Positions 22,036-31,742 of a stretch of DNA of 64,000 bases are shown here, piece by piece. Made by a program: the position numbers and the translations under genes. This DNA is from Branchiostoma floridae (Eukaryota; Chordata; Leptocardii; Amphioxiformes; Branchiostomatidae): assembly GCF_000003815.2 (NCBI RefSeq), contig NC_049983.1, positions 6,957,840 to 7,021,839 on the forward strand, in the 5' to 3' direction. Below the pieces are notes generated by a model. The model was given only the letters and a program-made list of their open reading frames with translations, was not told the origin of the DNA and searched no databases. The number at the start of each line of letters is the position of its first letter. Position 1 is the stretch's first letter.

Positions 22036-22882
22036 GACTCAGTTGCGCAACATTGGTGTTTGGAAGGGCCTTTAGAGGGGATTGGTTGAACTGACTTACG
22101 AAACTATCCATCATCCAAACTGAACGATCCATCCAAACCTAACGAACCGCGACAACCGATTTAAAGCCGGTGGTATGCACCGTTAAAAGGGTGGTGATAA
22201 CATTGGTATCTAAATTTTCGTACTGCTTAATCATTTCTTTCTGCATCGATCACTTTTTATTTGTTTTTATTTTATTTTATTTTTTCATGCATGCTAATCG
22301 ATTAGAAAACATTCCGAAAAGGAATGCGTCATCAAAATGATTTGTCTCATACAAATTCGCCGAAGGCTATGTTTACGCAAGACCCAGTTTCAAACATGCA
22401 TATATGGCAAGACGAAACGCGATTTTTTTTTTTAGATTGGGAAAGACTAGAGTCTTTGAAAAGGGTTTGAAAAGTAAATGAAGGATAATAAAAGACGCAT
22501 ATGATTAATGAATGACTTCTTTGTGAGGTCATTCCATAGTGGAGACCTTACAAAATTTATCGCACATATTACAACTTTGGTACGCACGTCCTTGTTTTTT
22601 TTCTTTTCTAGCGGTGCAAATTCAAACAAATTAACTATGTCACAAGAAAACGTTTTCACTAGCTTTAAGTTTCGATCAGAGCAAAGTCATGCAGTATTGA
22701 AAGTACTTACTTCAGTTGGCTTGTTAAAGAGAACCAGGTGTTTTGATTACAGGCATGGTCCAAACGCAGCCATCTGGACAGTGTGCCGTATATATAATGG
22801 AGGGACCTGGTTTTTCTGGTTTTGCCATTTTAGATCATATTCTCCAAGCAGATGTTTGGGGTGGGTGGGGGTCAGTAGTGAC
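22036..22882. other. No supported gene
   Basis: A (TTTTA)n-like stretch occurs at 22260-22285. The 151-codon plus-strand frame at 22508-22963 and the 107-codon minus frame at 22747-23070 overlap and show no domain. Confidence 0.4.
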
Positions 22883-22920
22883 CGGGACTTCGTGAAGGTA
22901 GACAACCGTACGAAATCCCG
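22883..22920. repeat. Short hairpin
   Basis: CGGGACTTCGTGAAGGT pairs imperfectly with ACCGTACGAAATCCCG across a 5-base loop. G-rich and C-rich flanks (GGTGGGTGGGGGTC and GACCACCCAACC) continue the pairing loosely. It may be the core of a small palindromic element. Confidence 0.5.
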
Positions 22921-23944
22921 ACCACCCAACCAAACCTCTGCTAGGGGAATAGTAAGATCATAATTACGTAGTATTTCGTTATGATATGTGGTCGAACTTA
23001 ATGGCAATTTCTGTGTGTCTTGTTTTCCTAGAAATACAGACGGTATACAGAGTATACAGATGGATGTCATTTAAGACATATTTACCCCTGACAATCAAAT
23101 TATCACTTAGAAATTGATGGGTAAACAAAATCACTGAGTTACTGTCGTAACTATAGGGTGGATAGACAACTCTCTCTTCTTAGCCAGGGGGCTAAATTGC
23201 GAGTAGCTCAGAACAATAGGCGAGACTACGAGTGCCTTTCCTAACGACACAGCAAATCAATGGATTGGAATCTGCGTCTCGGCCAAATACCTTGCCTTCC
23301 AACGACAACCATGACTACGCAATGAATGGTCCGGTCACATAGGTCGTGCGATGGTCGTATGATTTTGGTACCATAGAATTTTCAAGCCACCCGGTATACC
23401 CCCTGTCACGTTCGAAAATCGAACGAGTCTGCGGCAACCGTCCGAGCCTCGCTTATAATGATAACTTTATTGCGCGACAATTGTACAAGGTACAAAGTGT
23501 GGATCATATGTGATGGGGCGAATTTCAGGTGAAAACAAAAACGCGTAACCCTCTGTCGGTTTTAAATATGGCCGATCTTCCATCGATACGCCCCAAGATC
23601 TTGGATAATCTGAAAGGGGTATTACAAAAACAGCCACCGACATGGATCCAAAACAGTATTATGTGCATGTATCTAACGGCCTCATTCTCAAAAAAAACTC
23701 CTTCATACTTCAAGTGAAATATTTTGCTCTCTCTTCTAGCTAACACTGTTGGCAACGGTCCTTTTTCATCCTGCCCCCAACCATTCACATTTCTTTGACA
23801 AATGAACCTAAGAATAACGATTTCTGCCCCTGCACAAAAAGAGGTATGATGGGTTGGTGAATATAGAAGGGGTGATCGGTAAGTACTAAAGACTTGCCAA
23901 AGAAGGTTCATAACTCAAATTTCGTAGCAAACTTATAAAGTGTG
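22921..23944. other. No supported gene; retroposon-tail-like segment at 23456-23510
   Basis: ATAACTTTATTGCGCGACAA and TTGTACAAGGTAC (23461-23495) recur in nearly the same form within 53440-53490. On the minus strand this reads as AATAAAGTTAT, a retroposon-like 3' end. A 128-codon minus frame at 23525-23911 has no recognisable domain. Confidence 0.35.
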
Positions 23945-24300
23945 GAGCCATCCATCTTAAAATCATTGTGGTTTACTTTCCAGTTTACGTCATTTTGAAA
24001 ATAAATGGCTGAAAAACTAGGGCGAACTGTGACCAGAGCTGCGTGGGTCGTATTCCTCATGCAATGAAATCTACGCAGACATTGTCAGAATTTTTGATGG
24101 GGATTCCCTACAGTCTATTTCAACTAGAAAGACGTGGGTATCTGACTTCCAGCAAAGCAAGTTGACCCGAATGCCTCTGAAGTTGCAGCCCAATTGTCCT
24201 TGTTTTTTTATCCCTCGCCCCAACATCACTGGCCTTGGATGTCACCTGCAAAGTAATGATCACAATGATTTGAGATTTGGTAGACGTTCTATATTGGCCT
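23945..24300 (+). repeat. Unclassified interspersed repeat, copy 2
   Basis: Colinear with 6130-6450, in the same orientation: GCGTGGGTCGTATTCCTCAT, an ACATTGTCA word, TATTTCAAC and TAATGATCACAATGATTTG. Confidence 0.55.
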
Positions 24301-25720
24301 CGAAGTTAATGATCATCCCTATTCTCAGGTGTGAGTTTTAGAGCGCAAACCTACGCCAAGTTACCATCTTTATCTTCACAGGCTGGGTCACCATGTTTAT
24401 CTTCCATTTCGTCTGGAAACAAATGATCCGCGACAACGGCTTGGTCACACATTCCTACGCATTTTTGTTATCTCTGGGCTACAGCCTACGCCTTGGCATG
24501 CGGTTCTCTTTCTCTGTTACCCTTGTACGCATATATTAGGTGAAACAGAGTACTAAAGGCTTAGTAAAGCATCAACAGCGAAAAGCGGTATTTAACAATT
24601 ACCATATATGTCGGGTAAACATGCTGATATTTGCAAAAAGCCACCATTACTATACTTACCCGGCATTTATTGCTATTTGGTCATTCCCACTTTTCATGCA
24701 GAAGTCTTGGAGTTATTTCTAAAGGCAATTGGCGTTTTCCTAGTGCTAATAGCACACGCACGAAGCTACAAGAAACTACGTACTTGGAAGCAAACCCACG
24801 TCACATCAACGAGAAAGTCATGGGGACTGAACAGTTGGGGCCAGAGTGAAGGCGAGAGAGAGTCAAATAAAAACAAGACTTTAATGTTAAACCATTGACC
24901 TTTTTTTGTGGGATTTTATATCAAATCTGTGCATTTCGGGGTATGGCAGAAAGAACCTGTATACTTGTTGACTTAGTTGTAAAAATCACTTTTTTTCCAG
25001 GTTGAATTGCATGTATGAAATCTTGACAGTTTTTGGTGGCTGGAGTAAGAATGACACTTAACTTGTTGAATGAGTTGTAAAAATGACCTCTCTCCATATG
25101 GGGGGTTTCGACACAGTGTGATATAGTAGAACCGCCGTCAGCTGACTGAGCCTACAGGTCGTAGGAAAGGGCTCTGATTAGGGGGGTTTATTTGTAGTTA
25201 AGCCGAGTAGAATTTGTTGAAAATGCGTTGGAGAAGACTTGACAGAACAGGTCATCTTTGAGTGTACGTTTCCATGGTATGACACAATGACACATTTTAC
25301 TCCACTACTACTTCCCCATATGATTACACGCATTACTTGTAGTTTTCCCGTACACTCGTCTGTGAAATCAATGCATAAATCGTCAATAAACGTATATCAC
25401 ACATGATATACGAGGCTTCCCAAGTAGTTCCCTGTCATACACAGATATCGATTATGAGAGTTGATCCATGATAATTAATCATAGATCCGAGACACGTTTC
25501 CTTACTTCGACTTATTGGAACCTCCGGGTCGTGCTCTGATGTATTAAAGGGTCTTTTCAGTGGAAGCCATCATAATCCTCTCGGAGTATATATCGCTATC
25601 TTGGGGTTAAAGTGGCTGTATAGGGTTTATCTCAAAGAGTGCCCCCTATAGCAGTAGTATTGACATATACCTCCCAGGTGCAATTCAATTCTGGGTGGTT
25701 CTGTGTAAAGCCATGTGAAT
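24301..25720. other. No recognisable feature
   Basis: Several open frames of 60-96 codons overlap at 24540-24898 without any domain. No RNA gene or clear repeat is visible. Confidence 0.4.
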
Positions 25721-26060
25721 TCGATTATAATGGATGACAGCCACACTCGCATAAATTTTGTCAGTTTCCAAAAAGAAGGTTTTCGATCATACTATATATC
25801 GTTCGAAGCAGCTGCAAAATGAGCAAATACATCTATATGCCGTAAATTGGAACAAAATATGGGAAACGGATACAGATGTCTAAGTCGATTCCAAAATCAA
25901 AGAAGAAGATGTGAAAGAAGAAAATAAGCAATCTATTGTTCGATGGAACATAATCTGTGCTTTTGTAATTCATTTAACATTAAGGCTTTTTTTCGCCTAA
26001 CCGCACGCTCACATCATGTCGTCGTTTTTCCAGTGGATGCAATCCATAAAATAGCCTTAG
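25721..26060 (+). repeat. Unclassified interspersed repeat (3431 family)
   Basis: Shares with 3440-4050 a CAGCTGCAAAATGAGCAAATAC-like word (GCAGATGCAAAATGAACAAA in the other copy), a GATGTGAAAGAAGAAAATAA-like stretch, and a late GTGGATGCAATCC word. Confidence 0.5.
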
Positions 26061-26437
26061 GACCTGCACATCTTTGACTGAAGTTATGTAAGGTCGTGCG
26101 TTTGCTTGTGGGAAATTGCATCAGCCGATTAGTAGTCTGCAATACGTCCTGTCCTTGCATATTATGACGATGAAATCAAATTCAGTCCCTGTCCATGGCT
26201 AGTTCTATGTCCTCTAGGTCGAAAAAGACTGAAGAGGTGACCCCAGTCATCTTTTTGCTGCAAAGCGTTTTCTCTATTCGCATACCTGCATCTGTTATTG
26301 AGCTCACTGAGGATTTCAGCCTTATAACCGAGTCCACGTGGGTGACCAACGGGTTACGAAGGTCGTGACCGTTGTTCATGTTTAAAATGATGGCAGAATA
26401 ATCGTTTTCAATAGGCGGATCTTTCTACATGTTATAA
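26061..26437. other. No recognisable feature
   Basis: No gene, RNA or repeat could be recognised. Confidence 0.4.
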
Positions 26438-26640
26438 TACTGTAAATGCAGAAATCTTCGCGGTGGTTTTATGGTTTTCGCGTTGCCAATTCACCGCGAG
26501 CTTAAAACTACCGCGAACATTTTTCCATAGCAGTAAGACTATAGTGTATGGTGCTACTGCGAACTTAAAACCACCACGAACAGTCCTTTTTCCCACTACC
26601 GCGAAATTAAATCCCCGCGAACTTAAATGCATTTATGGTA
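26438..26640. mobile_element. MITE with iterated CCGCGAA motifs, copy 2
   Basis: Begins TACTGTAAATGCAG and ends GCATTTATGGTA, close to its reverse complement. The interior repeats CTACCGCGAA, CCCCGCGAACTTAAA and ACCACCACGAAC-like words, with TTCGCGGTGGTTTT in the opposite sense at the left. It aligns over its full length with 15472-15675. Clustered subterminal repeats of this sort are typical transposase-binding sites. No transposase is present. Confidence 0.75.
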
Positions 26641-26898
26641 CATCGCATTTGCATACGTCATGGTCGGTCAATGCATTAAGCCGGGATGCACTGAGCGGGC
26701 CTTGGAGATGGTATTTACACCATTGAAATGCCAATAGGAACGGATCTGCACACAAGGGCGTGATATCAGACAAGGGTATTGTACTTTGCCATTTCCACAT
26801 CCCTTTTCGAGGGACGATATCATATATCATGTTCATAAGGGACTGCAGAGCAGTTATTTCACAATAGACTGCACTTTATACCCGAGTTCATTGTTGTA

Positions 26899-27185
26899 TG
26901 GGTGCAATGACCGAGTGGATAGAGTGTTCACCTTGCAGTAATCGTTAGGTCGTGAAGTGAGTTCACTCCCGGACCGAGTCATACCAAAGACTTTGGAAAC
27001 GGTACATGCTGCTTTCTCTACTTTTAGAACTCAATATTCATTTGGGAAAGAGTATGGACATTGGACACAAACCACTACAGTTGGACTAGCCCTCTGCTGT
27101 AGTGATTGCACAAAAAAGTTGTGTGGACTAGGGTCACATAAACGTAACGGAGATGGACGCCATCCTATACACCATTAAGAGCGGG
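26899..27185 (+). mobile_element. tRNA-derived SINE (family C)
   Basis: The head has an A-box-like GACCGAGTGGATAGAGTG (26909) and a B-box-like GAGTTCACTCCC (26959), about 50 bp apart. The body reads CCGAGTCATACCAAAGACTT, TGCTGCTTTCTC and GGGAAAGAGTATGG. No target duplication could be fixed. Confidence 0.65.
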
Positions 27186-27504
27186 ATGGTCTTGTACTAA
27201 CTTACTAACTTTCAAATACAGGCTTCGATAGCCGAGCGACCTCTGAGAGACCAAAGGTTCGACAGATGATCGCTCAACAAATAGATAAACAGCGAATGTT
27301 GCTTTACATTTGTTGGATGATGTTGCCTTTTGACCACTCTTCTACAACTTAAAACATGCATCAATAGCAAAGTCCTTACTATTGCAACACATAAAACGCG
27401 AAACTACAAATTTTACGCGTTTTAGGTGTTTAAATGGTCACATATCAAAGAATGATCTATCAATTTAAGCACACGTGACTGATAGGCATCTTCAACGATA
27501 CTAG
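27186..27504. other. No supported feature
   Basis: A weak tRNA-like phrase (GATAGCCGAGCGACCTC, AAGGTTCGACAG) at about 27228-27265 may be another SINE relic. Nothing else is seen. Confidence 0.3.
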
Positions 27505-28990
27505 TGCTTTAACTATACTTTATGTGGATGATTGCAAAACTGGTTCATTCGCACACCTTTGCACGACAAAATGTTGGCATGCTTTCAAACCATCACAGCA
27601 AAAATGGCTACAGTCACTGTGCCAGGGCTCTAGTCAGCGTCCGTTTTTCCGTCAATTGACGGAAATTTGCTGCGTCTGACGGAAAAATTTTAAAACCAAT
27701 CCGTCCACCTTGACGGACAAAAATCCTTGGTGGAAGCTACAGGCGGCTTGGGGACGCCGTCCACGGCTGTAAAAGCCACACACTGTTTATTTTGCTATTG
27801 TTATGATTGTTCACAATGTGTGTCGGCGCCCTTTCGCATACGATAATCTCATTAAAACCCGTTTTTCAAGGTCTCAATGGCAACATTTACTACTTTGTAG
27901 TGTCATAGGGAAATTGAATTTTCGCGGTTTTCACGACAATTAGAATTGGCTGACGGAAAAAAAATCGAGCTGGCTAGAGCCCTGCACTGTGGGATTATAT
28001 TCGCTCTACCACCTTGTTATTACGCACAGTACATAAATGGTATGGATGATTGCAAAAATTGTTTAACAGCCTTTTGCAATACAAAATGTTGGCAAGCTTT
28101 CAAACAATCACAGTAGAGAGGGATACAGTCGCTGTGGGACGACATTCACACCTTGGCATAACGTACAAGGTATAAACTGTGTGGATGTCTGCCAAAAAAA
28201 AAACAGTTCAACAGAAATCCGTTGTAAAGCCTTCAAATTATCAGATAGATATAGCTACAGTCACTGTGGGGTTGATATTCATGTAACCATCCTGAAAGAA
28301 CGTGCAGTACATAAACTGTACTTTATGTGGATGAAACTAGTTGAACAGCCCTTTGCACGACAAAATGTTGGCATCCTTTCAAACCATTACTGTAACAGTA
28401 GTTAGAGCTACAGTCACTGTGAGAATGGTATTAACGTTATCACCTCGGCATTACGTACAGTGCATAAACTGTACTTTATGAGCATGATTATAAAACTAGT
28501 TGAACAGAACTTTGGACCACGGTTGGCCCGCTTTCAAATTATCACGGCAGTTAGAGATACAGTCACAGTGGGACGACTGTCACACCCTAACATAACGTAA
28601 ACTGAACTTTATGTGCTTGGCTCCCAAACATTTTGTGACAAACCTTCAAACTAGCACATCGGTTAGATCTACCGTACTGTAACTGAGGGGGGTGATATTC
28701 CTGTTGCGAATTGTGATAACGTACAGTGCATAAACTGAATGTGTGTGATTGTCCACCTAGTTTACCAGAAAAACTTTGAAAAGCCTTTAAACTTTTGCAG
28801 TAGTTAGAGCTATGTACAGTCACTGAGGGGGTTATACTCATGCTGCAACATTAGCAAACACGGAGTGCATAAACGTAATGTGGATATGGGATGATACCCA
28901 AGTTACCACATTGCCATAACGTAAAGTGCATAAAATGTACTTTATGTGGGTGATAATCAAGCTTGGTGAACAGAACTTTGTACAGGGGTG
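27505..28990 (+). repeat. ~145-bp divergent tandem array, about 8-9 units
   Basis: The unit carries GTACAGTGCATAAACTGTAC, TTTATGTGGATGATTGCAAA, a GCACGACAAAATGTTGGCA word, CTTTCAAACCATCACAG and GCTACAGTCACTGTGGGA. Copies of ATAAACTG-like words near 28033, 28165, 28308, 28460, 28600 and 28729 give periods of 129-152. A hAT-like MITE interrupts the second unit; after removing it plus one 8-bp duplication the 27516-28033 interval becomes about 147 bp. The most 3' units are short or degraded. Non-coding. Confidence 0.87.
27615..27992. mobile_element. hAT-like MITE with 8-bp target duplication
   Basis: The 362-bp element at 27623-27984 begins CAGGGCTCTAGTCAGC and ends GCTGGCTAGAGCCCTG, 15 of 16 inverted. 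It is flanked by CACTGTGC (27615-27622) and CACTGTGG (27985-27992), 7 of 8 identical. TIR start CAGGG plus an 8-bp duplication is the hAT signature. Internal TTCCGTCAATTGACGGAA is a further palindrome, and CCGTC words recur. It has no ORF and is non-autonomous. Confidence 0.88.
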
Positions 28991-30723
28991 ATTGACTAGT
29001 ACCAGGAATGAATAACATTGCAAATGTGCTATGGTGTAATTAAAAACCTTTATCATTATTATCATCTTTGGTAAATTATTGCCTATGATTGCGGTTTACA
29101 AGACTTCGGCACTTACGCCGTTTACACAGTCTGTATATGCCTAGGCTCGGACAATAAATGAAGTTGCTCATAAATGTTTCACGGCATCGCGATGTACGCA
29201 GAAGATTGGGATGATGCGGGTATAAAAAATTCATGTGAATGGGAAATAGAAGGATGGAAAAGAATAAGCCAGGAGAATACATTTATGCAGAGAGTGGTAG
29301 AAAGATGATTTTCCCTTCAAGTCTGAGTGTTTCTTGTGGGTCCTTTGAGGTGACCATATTACTGGTACAAAGGTGACAGGCTTTCCATAGCCAGATTGGT
29401 AGGGAGGGGTATTGGTGTTTGGGGAAACCTCGGTGGGTATATGGAGTCCATATATGGCGACCTTCTTCCACAGGTCGTTATTGATTACACATTCTCTTTA
29501 CATCAGTGAGGGTGCGACCTCACTACGACAGCCCTACGACCTAAAGCTTTGCAGATGGCTCAACGATTTTTAAAGATAATGAACGAATTTCTTTAGCATT
29601 TTCTGTGCTTTTACTTCAAAAGTTTCCTTTTAAATCATACTTTTACCTCCTCGCATCATGTTTTTAATTAGGGGTTTAGGGTATTCCAAATATATTTTGG
29701 TCGCTGCCAGTCGCTCAGCGATCGTCGTCAAGTAGAAAGGTAACTTCATTTGTATTCCATTGACACAGAATCCCGATAGAATTGCTGGGATGAAATGCGG
29801 TGCTTTCAGTAGCGCTTCGCATATGAAAAGAAAAATGGCTAGAAGGCCTTGAAATGACAAAAAAGAAATGCTTCAGAATAACAGGCGATCCGCAAGGAAT
29901 ACTCAACTATAGTATTAATGCTCTTACATGAACATGTACTGACTAAATGCATAGAAAATGGTGATTATACGTTTTGGCTGTCCCTTGGCAACGACAACGG
30001 AATGCTAACTTTGATTTAAGTTACTGCTTTCTTCCATTTGTTCTTCCATACTATTTCATTCATCCATCCATCCATCCAGCCAACCATTCATTTTTTTCTT
30101 TCACTCATTCATTCATTGACGAATCATATCCAAGAATATTTGGGGATTTTCGGGACCGGACATGCACATAGTGACCGGAAATTCCTGTACATAACCCGGA
30201 CATAGAACGTATTCACCAGTGCCCAGAAATTCCCGAAAATTTAAATTCTTATTTTTTTTCTAGTGCAGATCCTCAAAATACGTTTTTGATCAAAGTTTGT
30301 GATCTGCGAAATTGACTGTTTCTTTTACCAGGCCAGTGACCCTACGGATCACTGGATAACGGAAATCAATCCGCGATCTGACCATACATCACGCACCCGA
30401 ATTACAGAGAACATTACAAGGTCTTTGTAATTAGCCGTATAACAGATATCCTATTACCTAAGTATCGATCTAGTCATGTCTCATTGACTAGAACAAGCGT
30501 TTCGATCTGTAACACTAAGTAGCTACGGGGTGGTAATCGGCCACTATATAAATTGGATCTTGCAAAACAAACAGTGTGCAATAAAATCGATTTTTTTTCT
30601 TGAAAAGGATTTGTTTGGATTGACCCGTTACAGATGTCGATAAACGTATGACCTACTTTCACTGAATTATATCTCAGACACAGTAGAAGATGAAGTAAAT
30701 TTCATTGTAGATTGTACTGCGTA
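28991..30723. other. No supported gene; CATC/CATT microsatellite
   Basis: A (CATC)n/(CATT)n microsatellite spans about 30057-30118. Open frames of 60-76 codons on the minus strand (29076-29906) have no motif. No RNA gene is visible. Confidence 0.4.
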
Positions 30724-30850
30724 TATTTAACCCTATCCAGACTGGGGGGGGGGGCGGTCTACAAGCACTCGCGGTAACTTTGACGTCGTATAACTGCCAA
30801 ACGACTTGTGCAAGGACAATCATATTTGGTGACTATACTAAAATTGTATG
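30724..30850 (+). repeat. G-run repeat family, partial copy
   Basis: TTTAACCCTATCCAGACTGG leads into an 11-G run, then ACTTTGACGTCGTATAACTG and a TTGGTGA word. The same order is found at 38753-38880. No ends could be defined. Confidence 0.55.
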
Positions 30851-31086
30851 GACAGCACTTTGCAGAAAAGAAAATTTATCATTTTTTATGAAAGGCATAT
30901 TTTTTTTCCAAATTAACTTATGTGAAATTCATTTTCAATATAAAAGATGTGCACTTGAAACAACTATAATTGACCTAAATTTACAACACTGGAAAAAGAT
31001 TAGCTACAAACTTTTATTGTCATTACAAGTTATCTTTCAAGTAAAATAAATATACAACTATTATTCAAAGGCTCAGTGATGTATAC

Positions 31087-31521
31087 TAGGGCTGGGTACC
31101 GGTACAGCGTAGCGGTACAAAAACGGTTTTTCTTATTGGACCGGTCCAGAAAAACCAGACCTGAAAAAATTCGGTAGACCGGATGTTGGACCGATTAGAA
31201 AATTAACAGACTATTTACCAGGCATTCACACGTTTTGGCGCTTGCAGGTGGAAGAGAATAACAAGAGTGAACTAGAATACAGAGTTTATAGTCATTTTTA
31301 CCAAGTTTTACAGTCAATCGTACAGGTGCAGTTAGCGTTGTAGGATTCTAAAACGCCAGTGTCAGGTCAAATAGTCCACCAAACAGATTTCCTTGCAGTG
31401 AAATGGGCCATTGATATTAGTCATACTGAATCAGGTCCAGGTTCAGGTCCGAACCTGTACCTGATCCTCTGGACCTGAACCGGACCTGGGCCTGAAATTT
31501 CTGTACCGGTACCCACCCCTA
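31087..31521. mobile_element. hAT-like MITE (TAGGGNTGGGTACCGGTAC ends)
   Basis: The ends are inverted: TAGGGCTGGGTACCGGTACA at 31087 and TGTACCGGTACCCACCCCTA ending at 31521. TAGGG(G)TGGG termini are common among hAT elements. The interior is rich in GGTCCGG and CAGGTCC words. No clean 8-bp duplication is visible; the right flank runs directly into the (GAT)n tail of the adjacent LINE, which may have disturbed the site. A half copy lies at 56935-57045. Confidence 0.72.
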
Positions 31522-31742
31522 GATGATGATGATGATGAGAGCTTTATTTTGGTTCTTGCAGTACATAAACTGAAATTCTAAACCAAAATTTCAATTGTGG
31601 GCGTATGTTCGCCCGAGAGTATCAGTCTTTAAAAAGTATCATTATAAAACATTCATTATAAAATAGAGTTACATAATAAAAAGACGTCAGCGTTTCGTCT
31701 TCCAGAGAACATTAGACAATTGTCATTGAGAGGAAATGATGT

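Noticed and set aside
22508-22963. 151-codon protein
   Set aside because: Overlapped by an opposite-strand frame of 107 codons and by a hairpin; no domain.
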